The position numbers were made by a program, and so were the translations under genes. From Trichaptum fuscoviolaceum (lineage: Eukaryota; Basidiomycota; Agaricomycetes; Hymenochaetales; Trichaptaceae): a stretch of 64,000 nt of DNA. Location of the stretch: assembly GCA_910574455.1 (NCBI GenBank), contig CAJSYZ010000006.1:1749376-1813375 (forward strand). The letters are read 5' to 3'. Below, piece by piece: positions 1-13,401 of this stretch (the first letter of the stretch is position 1; every line of letters begins with the position of its first letter). The notes beneath the pieces were generated by a model. The model made no database searches, had not been told where the DNA came from, and saw only the letters and a program-made list of their open reading frames with translations.

Positions 1-227
1 GTAAGGGAAAGTACCATAGTAGGACATTCCGAGAACTGTATGCTGCTGAGTCTTCATACCTAAAACCTGATGCGGCATCGCACGGAGCCCCTTACCCTTG
101 ATTGAATGGCCTCATGCAAATGGGATAAGATCCAATCATATCCGCCAATGAAATATACAGGGCTCTCATCGATATGTGAGATTAAACCTTCCAAGTTACA
201 CCGTTGGTACATAATCTGCGCACCGAG

Positions 228-2462
228 TCACATTTTGCTAGGATCCCTAACAAGCGCCACCTTCAAGGGCATCGTGCGCTTAGCGTCCAAAGAATTCTTG
301 GTTGTAGGCGCCGCAATACCTCTCATGACCCATTCAATTTCTTGGGTCCCGGGAGAGAATATGAACGATTCAAGTAGAACAGATAGTACGAGCTCTATGA
401 GGTATAAAAATAGTGAATAAGTGATGCACTCGAGAAATGTCTGATATAACGTACTCATCTCGAGCTCTGAAAACTTGAAGCCACTTGGAAAACAAATCAC
501 GTATTGATAAGCACTCGTATAATTTCACTTGGTGCAGACTCACATGCACGCTCTTCCTCCTCCAAGGAAAGTCATCCTTTTCATTATCACCATTGTAAGT
601 AATTCTCGTAGCGTGAAGACTTAGAAAGAGCGACTTACATGGAAGAGTATACACCCGGAAGGCGCACCTTCGCGACTTCGTCAGGCGACTTGCCCAACCA
701 CCGCTCAGGTTTCCACTCTTCCGCGTCTTCGCCCCATGCAGCCTTATTTCGGTTGGCATTCAAAATGGAGATAATGACATTTGTATTCTTCTTGATTGGA
801 ACCTCGCAAATATCAGATTTGCCATCCGCAGATTTGATAGGAAACATGAGGGGAAGAATGACGTCCTTCTGCGTACTATAAGTCAATCATGGATCGGATC
901 TATTAGTATCGTAAGGCCAGGGCCGAGAGAAAAGAGCTCACGTTCGAGAAATTGATGATACAGGAGGAAAGACACGTAACGTCTCGCGACACACGGCATC
1001 GAGGAACGGAAGACCCATGAGCGCATTATAATCTAGGTCGCCATGTTCTTTCCGTGCAGCCATCACCTCAGTTCTCAATTTCTCTTGCACGTCCTGGTGG
1101 AGGCAAAGTTGGTGAAGAATTCGACTGAGGGCCAGCGTCGTCGTATCATGCCCAGCGAAGATAAATGTGCTAAACGTGACAGGTACTTGTGAGTATACAA
1201 TCGACACAACAAGATAATCAGCATACGCACTTGATCTGGCCCACGACCTCTTCTTCAGGAAGACGGTCCTCTTCGTTGGAGACCATGTTTGCTTTCACTA
1301 TCGACGGTAATTTAGGTAGATCTTCTCGAGCTCTTAATGTTTCACGTCGCATTGACTTACGAAGGATGCTCAGAATATCCTTTCCTTTGCCAATCTGTTG
1401 GACAACCGCCTCTTCCCCCTTCATCAGTGCCTCCTTTTTAGACTCGTAAACAGCCATGGACTCCTCGTGCATAACATCTGTAAACACTTTCGCCTTTCGG
1501 AGAATCTTGACCGGCAATACATTGAGAACTTTACGCCAAAATGAAGGCGTTCCCAGTCGAACCAGATACGGAAGTAATGGTCGTAGAATGAAGAGTGTGG
1601 AGAAAATAGGTCTGCAGTATTTCCAATCAGCTTGGTTTGTTCCTCGATGACGAAAGAAACTATCTTACCCGAATTTCTCAGTCGCTTCATGGTAGCTATT
1701 CGTCTTCGACTCATCCAAGGCGTCAAAGGAATACCCCATGCCACCTTGCCCGATGTATTCCATAGCTGCACGCCCCATCCACATACTCATGTCAAGCTCC
1801 TCCTCCCCAGAACATACTTTCTTCGCTAATACATCTCGCAACTGGTGTGCTATAGGATAAAAGATTGGTGCTAGCTCTCGCATGTGCTTAGGCGAGAAGA
1901 CGGGATTGAGCATTCTTCGCTGCCTGCGGTGATGCTCGCCCAAGGAAGACAGGAGACCGGTACCGAAGATAAGTTTATTTGCCCTTATAAAATGCGTTAG
2001 CCGGGGAGGGTAAGAGAGAGCGACTCAGAGTACACTAAGAAAGGCGCTGTCTCTTCATATATGTATTGATCTTTAACAACAATGTGATGCAACGCCAATG
2101 GGTCAAATACGTAAAGCTGGTCCGCCTGGCAAATAGAAGATTGGCAAAAAGATCGGAATGCGATAAACTGCTTACTCCGAAGAAACCTTTGATTCTAACC
2201 GCTGCCCCGTACGCCTTTCCGAGGTGCTCGTGAAATCCCCAAGCGTTTCTGTTGAAAATCTGGTCGAAATTGCCTAGATAAAGGTATTCAAATTGATTGA
2301 ACCAGAAAGCAGTACATGAATGACCATACCTTTCCACCATGATTTACTGGAAGGCCCTGCAACGTTAGACAACGGTGAGGGGGTCACAAACGAGCGTGAG
2401 CAGTTCCACAGAATGAATAACGAGACTAAGATCAATAGAGCCTGTATGGAAGTGATTTCCAT
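228..2462 (-). CDS. Cytochrome P450 monooxygenase (left copy, sub-group A)
   Basis: A microsomal haem-thiolate monooxygenase. The N-terminus is a hydrophobic anchor (MEITSIQALLILVSLFILW) followed by a proline-rich hinge. In order I see the conserved RRQRRMLNPVFSPKHMREL block, the I-helix AGHDTTT, the K-helix ExxR (ETLR), the PERW motif, and the haem loop FLGGGRAC, which a short intron splits from IGFKF. The start ATG at 2462-2460 is followed by a typical leader; a GTG codon just upstream is ignored. About a dozen small introns interrupt the gene and no frame break was seen. It is closest to the copy at 11197: both end with an AAPTTK..DAKRTMPLK tail. A TATAAA lies about 75 bp upstream. The motif order resembles Agaricomycete CYP5144/CYP5150-like enzymes, but I do not assign a family. 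The substrate is unknown. Confidence 0.9.
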
Positions 2463-3398
2463 CACTAGGGGGAAGACGCGACGCAGCTATCAGAAGGTGA
2501 CAGAAGTACAACGCAGATGGTCGCCTGACGTACCCTTTATATGCAAAGCCATTTATTTTTGGATACGAAGAAGAGCTGCAAATAATGCGATCGAATAGAC
2601 AGATTAGTTTGTTGCCTAACAGCAGAAAATATATATAAACATGCGACACTTACTTCTTAAAGCTATAACGCAGGGGGTGTTTATATCCATGGCATGCGAA
2701 AAGAAGCGGCACGATGCCATTGTAAGGTCAATGACCATCTTGACCTTTGCGCAATAAGGCAAGATCTCAAATGGAGCAGAACAAGACGAGGAAGCCAATA
2801 TAGAGAACTCGAGTAAGCTGAAAGTCCCAGACCTTGGCAGTAACCCGCCCGTAACTGATCAAAAATATGTCGTCAAAGTCTGTCGAAGGTGTCATTCTTC
2901 GTGAAGATAGGGCTGCAGCCATTCAGAGACATTAGTTAGTGTTTTGAGCTTGGCTAGAACCTGTTGATGATATGACTATAGATAAGCCATTGCGTTATGA
3001 AACCGGCGTGCCACAGACGTTATAACAAAACAGGTACTGTATTCCGCTCTCTTGAATAATCAGAATCACTTATACCCATCAGTAATAATAGCAAGGCATA
3101 GATAATCTCATACCATTTCCCGGGTGGACATATCATTGCACAAGACACCGCTGCGAAATCGGTTGTTCAATGCCTCGATGAGATTCAAGAGAAGAGTGCG
3201 ATGACGAGCATAATACCATAGAATAATTTACTTCGACTTCACGACAGAATGCACTGGCAGCCTACATGACGTGCTCTCCGTTGTGCCGTGAAATCAAGGT
3301 CGTTATTGATCCAATACGAAATGAGGAATAAAGAGACATATGAGTCAGAATGATTGGAACACCCGGTAGTAAATAATTGAGTGAGATGCCCTGTCCCT
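2463..3398. other. Intergenic region, no gene seen
   Basis: About 0.9 kb between the P450 start and the 3' end of the Asterix gene. Only short ORFs without family features occur here (for example a 60-codon minus ORF at 2616-2798). It presumably holds the P450 promoter and the Asterix 3' UTR. Confidence 0.5.
2536..2541 (-). promoter_or_regulatory. TATA box of the left P450
   Basis: TATAAA on the minus strand, about 74 bp before the ATG at 2462. The same box sits 56-93 bp before the ATG in the three other P450 copies whose 5' ends are visible, so the core promoter appears to have been copied with the genes. Confidence 0.5.
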
Positions 3399-3906
3399 CT
3401 AAGTAGAGGGTAAAGGAGCCTGCGTCGGTGCATTCGATGGTTTTGTAACAAGAATCATAGGCATGTATGACAATAGAAGTGCTGAGACACCAGAACTGCA
3501 GAGCCAGATTCGTCAATATCAAAGTTGTTTTCACAGAATCAAGGACGCACATTAAGCTTTGCCATGACGCTCCAGTATCCTTCGTGCTCAACGGCTTGTG
3601 GTTGATGAAAGCACTGATACCCATGAGAAGTGCCGGCCACGCAAGAAATCTGTGAGTGTTCAACATGCGGTTCGCATACACAAGTCCTCAAACTGTACAG
3701 CGAGGACGCACCTATTGCGAGTAACCATCACAGCACCAGCAAGAAGCATGCTGAACGCCGAAAAGGCGTCTGTGGCCTCGAGTTAGTCGTAAATTCACCA
3801 TGTTCACCGCGTTCTAGCACTCACCCGAACCACCCGTTGACCACGTTTTGGGCAGCGTAAGCTTCACTTCAAGGCTCTTATCCCTCGGGTCATCTGTGCT
3901 CGACAT
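3399..3906 (-). CDS. Asterix / PAT-complex subunit (WDR83OS family)
   Basis: A small ER membrane protein of the Asterix (formerly UPF0139) family. In animals it forms the PAT complex with CCDC47 and protects transmembrane segments during insertion. I rebuilt four exons separated by introns of 55, 62 and 55 nt, giving 336 coding nt and 111 residues, the usual family size. The N-terminus carries MSSTDDPRD. The middle holds MLLAGAVMVTRNRFLAWP and then an INHKPLSTKD segment. The last exon encodes ISGVSALLLSYMPM and a short proline-rich tail. Reading through the last intron gives a longer ORF that loses the family C-terminus, so the spliced model is preferred. It shares a 185-bp divergent promoter with the F-box/WD40 gene. 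The family call rests on the NRFLAWP and SYMP regions. Confidence 0.82.
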
Positions 3907-4091
3907 GGCCTTGTGCTTCAGAGGAATGTTATGTGAAGGCTGAAGGAATTGGTTAAGCGAGGATGTGGAAGGAGGTTAAGTTCGGTTTCGACGAATGTGG
4001 ACAAGTGTTCAACCTGAACTCAAACTTCCACCACCCTCGTATTTCATCTTCCCTCAAACACACTATCTGTGCTTAGGCACTCTTAGAAAGT

Positions 4092-6464
4092 ATGGAAGGA
4101 TCTCAGGAGATAAACCTAGGAGCTTCTCCAACCTCAAGCAAGGACTACTTTGCAAGCCGACCTCCACCCCGACCGCTCGTTCTAAACACAAACTTTCGTC
4201 CGAAACTCGCGACAAAGTACTCCTCTAAGAACAGATCAGCATCTGTATCAGGAGACCCATTCGGAACCTGGAGCAGTGGGGCTAGTAGCAGTAGCAGCGG
4301 ACATGCACATACCTCAAGTCTAAGTGGCCAACGAACACCGCGTATTGGCAGGCTGCTCGGGGCTGTATTGAATGGACCATCGTCGAACACCAACAATCCC
4401 AATGACATCGTGCTGGTGGATGGAGCCTTTGCTGAGGTACCGACGTCGCAGACCGTGACACGACCACCATCGCCCGCACCTACCGCAGACTATTCTATGG
4501 TCAGCCCACCGTCCCCCATGTCATTTGTACATGTCCGTGTCCCGAGCGGAGCGTATGATGTGATCACATCGCCGACGTCTGGGCCAGAAGGCACCCCAGC
4601 TTGTGCTTATTTCATCTCACCAGCAAAGGCTAGCGCAAACAATCATTGGCCACCACGACGAACACCAACCAGACTCGGAAAGGCTACTCTTGGCCGTATA
4701 TGGGGAGCACTTTCTTCCCCAGCACGCAAAGGAAAGGGGAGGGCATTCCCCATGTTTGAATTACCTCTGGACGGTGAAGAGGGCGAACTGATTGACGAGG
4801 CGTGCTTCTTTGAGCCCCGAACAACTGTTGGTTGTGGTAAGCCCAATCTATCTTCTCTGTAGTTCAAGCGAGACTACGTTTTGACACTCTTTCAGATATT
4901 GTTGGCGGATTCCCACCAGAGATTGCTTTAGAAATATTTGCATTCCTAGACTTGCAAACGATTCTGGCTTGTCGTTTAGTCTGCAAGTACTGGAATGCTC
5001 TTGCTGACGACGGCTATGTCTGGCGTACACTATTCTATCGCGAGGTTGACAATAAAGGATGGCGAGTGGATGAACGGAAGGCTAGGAAAAGTACTGCGGA
5101 GGACGACCTGCGGAGGAAGAGGTTACTGTCCCTCTCAAGTGTCAATTCACGTTCAACAATTGAGTCTCCGGCACGGATACTTAATCTACAACTAGCTCCT
5201 CTATCGATAGATTGGAATAAGTTGTATAAAACACGCGCCGAACTCGATCGACGGTGGTTGCACGACGAACCTGTGACGACACGCCTTTCTGGCCACGAAG
5301 ACAGGTGAGATTACTCTTCATAGCACTGTACTTTGGCTAACTTTCTCATAGTGTGTACTGTTTGGAATTTGATGCGGATAAGATTGTCACTGGATCCCGC
5401 GACAAGAGCATCAAGATCTGGGATATCCACACGGGCAAGCTTCTTGCAACTCTTCGAGGCCACGCAGGGAGCGTTTTGTGTTTGAAGTTCGACTGCAGCA
5501 AAGATGGTGCCAGAAGCGACAAACGCGAAGACATTGGTTTCATGGTATCTGGAAGCAGTGATTGCACAGTTCTTGCTTGGGATCTCCGACCATTGCTAAA
5601 TTCGATCAAACGGTCGAGTCTGAGTGGGAAGGGTGGTCCCATAAGCGCTGGCCCCGAATTAGTGACCAGAGTTCTGAAAGGGCACTCAGGTGGTGTACTT
5701 GATCTACGCATGAACAAACAATGGATAGTTAGCTGGTCAGCTATACTTCTCTTGCGTATTCTACTTATCATTGACAACTATCCTCAGCTCCAAGGACACG
5801 CTGATTAGAGTCTGGGATAGGAAGACCTTGAATTTTACTAATACACTACGCGGCCATGACGGGCCGGTGAATGCAGTCGGTCTACAAGGCGATCGGCTCG
5901 TGAGCGCAAGTGGTGATGGCAAAATGATGCTCTGGGACATAAAAACAGGCGAACGTGTTCGCACCTTCGAAGGCCACGACCGTGGTCTTGCTTGCATCGA
6001 TTATCAGGTACTTGTGGCGCCAACATGTGTTGATTTGCTAAATTGCTAAATTGTTCACCCATTTCATCAGGGAGACACGATTATCACGGGTTCCAACGAC
6101 TGGAAGATCAAAGTATGGCGTGCCTCCACGGGTGAATGTGTTCAAACACTTGTTGGGCACAACTTGCTCGTACGAGCGCTGTCATTCGACCCTAAGACTC
6201 GACGACTTGTTAGCGCGAGCTACGACCGCAGCGTTAAGGTATGGGACCTTGATACGGGCAAGGTTGTGCGCGAATTCAAACATGGTCATGTGAGCCATAT
6301 CTTCGACGTAAAGTTTGATGTCAGGCGGATTGTAAGGTATGTACCACTTCTTATTTATAATGTAAACGTGGATTGACACGCTTAACATCTGCAGTTCATC
6401 GCATGACCAAAAGATTGTTATATTAGACTTCGGAAACGAATTGGACACGTCGCTCCTTATCTGA
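4092..6464 (+). CDS. F-box / WD40-repeat protein (SCF substrate receptor)
   Basis: A probable substrate-recognition subunit of an SCF ubiquitin ligase, of the Fbw7/Met30/Pop type. Exon 1 (4092-4836) encodes about 248 residues of low-complexity Ser/Pro-rich sequence. A GTAAGC donor joins it to the F-box (FPPEIALEIFAFLDL, then CRLVCKYWNALADD). About seven WD40 blades follow, with repeated GH...D..IKIWD patterns such as SRDKSIKIWD, SASGDGKMMLWD, GSNDWKIKVW and SASYDRSVKVWD. The final short exon ends in DFGNELDTSLLI and a stop at 6462-6464. Small introns lie between blades. The long disordered N-terminus may carry phosphorylation or localisation signals. Which of Met30, Cdc4 or Pof1 is the true orthologue cannot be decided by eye. 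Confidence 0.9.
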
Positions 6465-6759
6465 ATGCTCACTCGGACTTTTCATCTACCTTTGCTTCTT
6501 GTACACGTACCTTTATCATCCTACATTCTGCTAGTCTCACATTCGTTATTCAATGCTTTTTATCACGGAGTAAGCCACTGCGTCTTGTAAATGCGAGCGT
6601 CATGCTAGGGTAGTTGCAATTGGAGTCGAAACATCTTACTACACTAGGGAAGCGAATATTCCAGGGTATATTACACAATTAGTGGACTCAGACATAATGT
6701 AAGAGTGTGACTTAGAGCAGTAAGACTAAGATTGATGCCTGAGTTTAGTATGGTAGGGA

Positions 6760-9700
6760 TTAATAATAGTTTACTCCATTATCGTTATGTCTTGAGCGAG
6801 GTTCTTCCAATATGAAGTTCCAAGCATCCAATATCATATCGTCGCCGCCGTCGGCCACGGGATTAGTGGCTGCCTCTACGTCGAAGTCGAAATTCTCCGG
6901 AATATCGAGATTAGCCCAGTCCACCGTAGACCACGAAGACGGTGCCATGCCCCATTGCGCTGGCCCGAAACTGGGAAAGACCTCGTTATATAACGAGTTA
7001 ATCGACGCCTCGCTTCGGTAATTTGAGATGTCAATCGGCAGATTGGCGTGGGGTGTAGGATCGTGTACTTGGGAAGGTATCAAGGACTCCAAATACTGGA
7101 GCAACGATGTGTCTCCTACACCAATATGTGAGGGGAATGGTAGTAGACTTGTCGGCACCGCTACGGAACCGTCGATAGTTGCAATCGGAGAAGGAATCCC
7201 ACAGTCTTTGATGGGCGTATCGTTAGCTGAAGGAATTGATGGATATCTTTCCTGTAGCTGTTGTAACGGTTTCTTAACAACGCGATTTTCTCCACCGATT
7301 GCAGACAAAGCTTCCTCGACCTCTTCTACCTTCACAGGCTCGAGAGGTTCAACTACTGTCTTTGTCCTCCGGCAAGTATCCTCAATGACGAATGTGCGAG
7401 ACCTTTCGCGAAGTCGCAAGATAATGGACTGGGGGTCGTAGAGTGAGAAAATGTCCCGAAAGAATATGGCTGGACTTACCAGACCGTTACGAACTACGGG
7501 GTGCGCCGCTGGGGCTTTATCGAACAGACTGATTGCAAGATCTAGCACAGTACATGCAGAGCGAGCAAGGTCATTTGGGCTATTATTTGCAGCAACCAAG
7601 CCAACAACGACCTACGTGCGCAAATAGTTGAGGACGTTGATAATGCATAAAACGAAGTTCGCTCACTCCGGATGAAACGACGTTGACCCACATTGGCCAC
7701 TGAGACATCAAGAACGAGTGCTCACCATCGCGTTCGCGTTGCATAATTTTCAGCAATGCGATAGCACTCGAGTATGTCGTCAAGAACGACGGTGCAAACT
7801 TGCTCTGCGTAGGATTTGTTTGGTTCTCGCGAAGTGCTCTCACGTAGAAGTTTCGATGGATATAGAGAAGGGCTACAACAGTAAGAGTAATGTGATTATG
7901 GATGTATTCGCATCCTAAGATATAAAAGTTGGCACGCACTAGTCTCTTTGTAAATGGCGAGCAACAGAGATTCGGCTGGAGTCTCCGAATCGGGACTGTT
8001 CTCTGAGACTGTTATTCTGACATCTGAATTAGGAGGGATAAACTCGCGTATCCTGCGGTCCCAGTCCAAAATTTCAGTGTATTTCATCGGGTTAACGCTA
8101 CATAGCTTAGCTGCTACAGGAGCAACGATCTCCTTAATGAACTTATACAACCAGAGGTGGACTTCTCACCGTTGACAGTTTTCACATACGTTTACAACGA
8201 GTATAATGGACGTTAGACAGTGATATGAAGGGTAGTATAGCAGAGAACGTACGAGTAGGCCCTGCATGTAGAGCCGAATTCATCCATGCTTCCTCCGGGA
8301 AACGACAATCTATTTCATCCATGCGGAATGTTGCAGGCCTTCCAGAACCGAGAGACTGAGAAGCAGTATTGGTTTAGTATCCAGTGATATTTTGTATGAA
8401 GCCGACCTTTAAAGAATCCAGTTTACAGAGTTCCCAGAATAGGCTTCTCCGTCGATTCACATACTTCATATCGATATCCCAATTGGACGGATCCCAATCT
8501 TCACATGAATATTAGGCTCGTGAGAGAAGGCCCATCATTAAGCTGTGACTTACGTAGTCCAATCTGCATTATACCAGTCAACAAATGTTAAGTAAGTCAA
8601 AGCTGAACAAAGACGTACGCTAGTGGCGAGGAAGAAAGACAACGATTGTAATTTCGACGCAGAATCAAGGGTAGACGCACTACAGCTAAAGAATTCGTAT
8701 AATCCGATAAGAGCAACTGCTTGTACTGTTGCCAACGAAGTGCCTTCAAAGATTGACTGCAAGCCCAGCGCCGTGCGAGAAAGTTGATGGTACAGTTCAC
8801 CCTCTTCATTGCACGAGTCTTGTGTTAAATCAGCCATAGCCCCACAAGCGAAAACTGCAATGAGTAAAGCAAGGCTGTGAACGGTCAATCCGTCTTTGAT
8901 TTTTCCACGCTTCTTGTAGAAATTCGGTATGAGCTCCTCCATGATCTGCTCGCGATCGACTGGTCGAAAGTATGAAGATATGTGTTGAAGATATGCTTCC
9001 CCTAGAGCCGTTGCGCGCTCGTACGACGGCAAGCGTAGTTCAATGAGTTGCCGAATCTGATCCTTTGCCATACAGACCGGCGAGAAGGGAAACGTTTCAT
9101 CGAAATATACGATCTCCGAAGGTAATCTGGCTCGGATGGCCATTACCTTGTCGTACATTGGATCCTCCGTTGTATTCTAGATTTCAGTTTTAAAAAAGCT
9201 TGAGTTTCACTTATGGATCAAGCTCACTGCCATGAATGCCTGAAATGTGTGTTATTGAGAAAGTAGTCTATCGTTTGTAAACCAATCGAGAGCTTACCGC
9301 CGCTCCCGATCTACCGTAGAACCGGGTCTCTCCTTGGTCCGAGATACTGAGCGTTCCGAATTCGCTGAAAACATCTGCTTCCGATTCGACGTCGAATTTT
9401 GGTTTATTGACCTCTGAATTCTCGGAAGTATCCGTGACGTTCTTCATTGAAAGCAGTTCATTTGAAAGGAGAGGGTGCGGTGATGATGAGACAACAGCTT
9501 GTATAATCTGAAGTGCTTCTTCAAGCTGTCGAATTCGCTCGCTCATTCGTTCCAGTTTGTCATGTAACTTTTCTGTATTCGCCAAAATGAATCTTCGAAA
9601 AGGCTAGTGGTTAAATAGTAGATGGTGCGAAACTGGAATAGATACAGACCTAGAACCATGACCAGTCGTAAGGGTATCTACCTATCATTAGTTGAATATC

Positions 9701-10041
9701 CATGCTCATTGATTAGTGAAAGGTCTTACCGTTTGGACATATGCTTGGGCATCCCCTACGGGCGCATGAGGAGCAGGGAAGCTGAATCACTATCTGTAAG
9801 AAAGACCCCAAATCATGAAAATAGGAGCTAACCATCCTATCGCACTTCAATCTGAGGCTTTGTATACTTAAGTTCGATATCCTCATCATAATTGGAAAGT
9901 GAACTATTACCGACGACATTCTGCACATGCTGCCTCGCCTTGGGCTCTTTTTTTTCTTATATCGCGCCCGTGACCGTTCGATAGTACAGACGTAGGCCCT
10001 GGAATTCCATTAGGGCCTTTGGCGACTTTGAAACTATACAT
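6760..10041 (-). CDS. Zn2Cys6 fungal transcription factor
   Basis: A nuclear regulator of the basidiomycete Zn2Cys6 family. The first exon begins MYSFKVAKGPNGIPGPTSV and runs to CAECR. The zinc cluster is completed across two introns: C-A-E-C, RRLRLK, C-DRMLP-C, SSC, ARRGC, PSIC. A basic KKRAQGE patch precedes it. A coiled-coil segment (LHDKLERMSERIRQLEEAL) follows at about 9540. The fungal-specific middle homology region spans about 7.5-9.2 kb, with LPSEIVYFDETFPF, SYFRPVDREQIM and YIHRNFYVRALREN. The C-terminus is acidic (DILNAWNF-like; stop at 6760), which would suit activation. The start at 10041 is the first ATG in frame before the zinc cluster; an upstream exon is possible. It is divergent from the P450 at 11197. 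A link to P450 control is inference from position. Confidence 0.88.
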
Positions 10042-11196
10042 CTGGATAACTTGAAGTGGGAGAACATCGCAAGTTTGAAACAAGCCGCATGAGTGACGCC
10101 GCCGTCGGCAAAGCACTGAGAAGGGCTTACGTACTACGTCACCACGGTACCAATTAGGTAATTATACTTACTTTTCGTGACGCCCCCTCATAAAGAGGCT
10201 GAATCTGTTTACTGCTTCTATTCAAACATACCTGCATATTACTACGGGACAGCTTACCACGAATCAGTACTATCGGTATTTGCACACAGTTGGACGCACA
10301 GACATTAGCTTCGAGCCGGCTCTGAACCACTGGCAATTGCACATACGCGCGTTCAAGATGCCAGCCAACTTTTAACAACGTAGTCAAGCGGCATCGAAAC
10401 AAACCGTAACGGCACACAGGCTATCTGGTACTTGTATTACAAGTACTGTCGAGTCTACGACAGAACTCAAGGGATTAGAATCTCGAACTAAAGCCTCCTA
10501 TATTGCCTGATACGGAGTCGGTGGTGAACGGTGGAGGTAATGGTGGATGGGAGCTTTTCGGTGTTGACCGCTCATCTTTAGGTTACTGGCACAGTTATGC
10601 TCACTACTAGTACAAATGTGAGTCTTCTTTTTTATTTCGGAGAGGGCGAGAGGAAGCTTGCGTTTTGCTGCTATCATGCTTGGCTTGTCTCATGGACATA
10701 GTTGCATCATCTACTACTTCATGCTCCTACGCGCTACGACGACATAGCAGTGTCGCGGCAAGCTATGTGTGCTCTTACTATGTACGCCATAACTTGAATG
10801 TTGACGAGTTAGGCAGATCCAGGTTTACCACACTGAAAACTTTATAAGCCTTCGCATATGCTTATGAGCTCTTCATAACATATCAATATTTGCTGCAGCC
10901 TCCACTTTGTGCTCTTGGATTGATTATGTATGCGCAGTTTTATCCGGATGAAATTTTACTTGCGCAATCATCGCACCAACCTTTCTTTCGTTACCTCCCA
11001 TTTCCGGACAAAGCCCGGTGCCTCCGTATCGTTTCCCTTTATGGAAACATGCCTTCCTAAAGCAGTGAGTATCGACAAGCAGATTTGTCCGCTGAAATGC
11101 ATAACTGCTACAGGTCTTCTCAGGTATAAAAGAAACAAGGCGACCGACAGCTGATATGCACTCCTGATCCTTAACCTTCTAATCCTCACTCTGACA
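10042..11196. other. Divergent intergenic region between regulator and P450
   Basis: About 1.15 kb without a supportable gene. It would contain the promoters of both the Zn2Cys6 regulator and the P450 at 11197. Short ORFs here (for example 10154-10417 and 10968-11210) show no recognisable family. Confidence 0.5.
11125..11130 (+). promoter_or_regulatory. TATA box of P450 at 11197
   Basis: TATAAA 72 bp before the ATG at 11197, in the context CTCAGGTATAAAAGAAAC. Confidence 0.55.
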
Positions 11197-13401
11197 ATGG
11201 AAATCAACATCTTATCACCTCTGATTGTCTTACTTTGCTCATCCGTGTTATGTTACTACTTACGCTCACTTATAATCTCTTCTCCATTATCCAACATTGC
11301 AGGACCCCCAAGTAAATCATGGTGGAGAGGTAAGTACTCAGAAAATACACTGTGATGATTCCAATAAATAATATATTTCAAAATCTAGGTCATTCTATCA
11401 ACTTCTTTGGTCGAGGCGCTTGGGAATTTCACATTCACCTTGCGAAGGCGTACGGATCGGTAGTTAAGATCAGGGGCTTCTTCGGGGTTCGTTAGACTGT
11501 CGTGCGAGGTACTCACACTAAACGACCTTGATTTTTAGGCAGAACAACTCTATGTATCTGACCCTTTGGCTTTGCAGCACATTGTCGTTCTAGACCAGCA
11601 TATCTACGAAGAAACTGCTCCATTTCTAGTGTATGTACTACCAGTGTCGAGTCGATCTCTTTCTGCCTTTCACTTACGCATAATACAGGGGAAATAGACT
11701 GATCTTGGGTACCAGCCTCATATCCACCCTGGGTGAGCATCATCGTAGGCAACGGAAGATGCTCAACCCTGTCTTCTCGCCTAAGCACATGCGGGACCTG
11801 GCGCCAGTCTTCTATCAGATAGCGCACCGGCTTCGAGATGTGTTGGCGAAAAAAGTAAGATCTGGGGAGGAAGAGCTCGACATGTGCATATGGATGGGGC
11901 GCGCGGCAATGGAATATATCGGTCAAGGTGGTATGGGGTATTCCTTTGACTCCTTGGATGAGACAAAGACAAATAAGTATCACGAGGCAGCTAAATCTTT
12001 CGGGTGGGGTTTTTTTCTTACGTTAATGACTACCAGCTCGGGCTAATTGACGATCTTACATGTAACAGGCCCATTTTATCCTCGCTCTTCCACCTGCGTC
12101 CATTTCTTCCATATCTCGTTCGAATTGGTTCTTCTTCATTCAGGCGCAGAATTTGGGGTTTAGTACCCCTGAAGTCCTTCCAGAAGGCCACAGAGATCAT
12201 AGACCTCATGCACGCGGAGTCCGTAACAGTATATAAGTCTAGAATGTCTACTTTGATGGAGGGTGAAGAGGCGGTAGTCCACCAAATTGGTAAAGGAAAG
12301 GACATCCTAAGCATCCTTCGTGAGTAAATAAGACTTAAATTTCTTACAACTTAAATTTCAACGTTCACACGCAGTCAAATCGAACATGGCTTCCAACGAC
12401 GAAGACCGCCTTCCTGAAGAAGAGGTCATAGGCCAGATAAAGTACACATTTCGGCTCTCTTCTTTCTCCGGCCGGTCGCTCACCGTTACCCATCTTATTC
12501 AGCACATTCATCTTCGCTGGTCATGATACAACGACTCTGGCTCTCAGCCGAATTCTCCACCAGCTGTCCCTTCACAAGGACGTTCAAGAAAAGTTGAGGA
12601 CCGAGGTTATCGCAGCAAGGCAGAATTACGGTGAACTTGATTATGATATGCTCATGGGCCTTCCCTTTCTCGATGCTGTGTGCCGCGAGACGCTCCGAGT
12701 CTTCCCTACAGTGACATCGATTACCCGAACGTGAGTTTTTTCTGCCTTCCTCTTGCGAAACTGTTTGATACAACAACGAACATGTAGAACGCGGAAGGAC
12801 GTCGTCCTTCCACTCACGTTTCCTATGAAGGCTGCGGATGGGAATTCTGAGATCCGCGAGATTCCGATCAAGAAGAACACAAATGTCATTGTCTCAATCT
12901 TAAATGCCAACCGGAGTAAAGCTGTGTGGGGTGAAGACGCGGAGGAGTGGAGGCCTGAGCGATGGTTGGGCAAGTCACTTGATGAAGTAGCGAAAGAGCG
13001 TCTTCCGGGAGTATATTCCTCTATGTAAGTCCATTTCGAAGGCTTATCTTTGCAGAAGTACACACGTTGATGTTATTGAATAGGATGACTTTCCTTGGGG
13101 GAGCAAGAGCTTGCATGTGTGTACATATTTACTTGCCTTCGAGATCGTCATACTGAAATTTACTTTAGCGGTTTCAAGTTCGCGGAACTAGAGATGAGTG
13201 CGTCGTGCAAGATTCTACCCATATTTCCCATTAATTCTTTTCACAGAGCTTGTTCTATCTGTGCTCCTCGAAACGTTCATTTTCTCTCCCGGATCCAATG
13301 AGATCGAATGGGTTATGAGAGGCCTTGCGGCGCCCACAACGAAGGATTCCGAGGACGCTAAGCGTACTATGCCTTTAAAGCTAACAATTGTCGGGGGGTA
13401 A
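11197..13401 (+). CDS. Cytochrome P450 monooxygenase (sub-group A, second copy)
   Basis: An ER-anchored P450 and the nearest paralogue of the gene at 228-2462. It starts MEINILSPLIVLLCSSVL with a membrane anchor and then NIAGPPSKSWW. It carries RRQRKMLNPVFSPKHMRDL, the QGGMGY block, AGHDTTTLALSRI, ETLR, the RPERW motif and the haem loop FLGGARAC followed after an intron by IGFKF. The haem loop has Ala where the other copies have Gly, a tolerated position. The stop follows LKLTIVGG at 13399-13401. The exon-intron pattern matches the other copies and no frame break was found. It lies beside the Zn2Cys6 regulator in divergent orientation, so co-regulation is plausible but unproven. Confidence 0.9.

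Noticed and set aside
2616..2798. 60-codon minus ORF between P450 and Asterix genes
   Set aside because: Short, Cys-rich by chance, no start context or relatives in the window.
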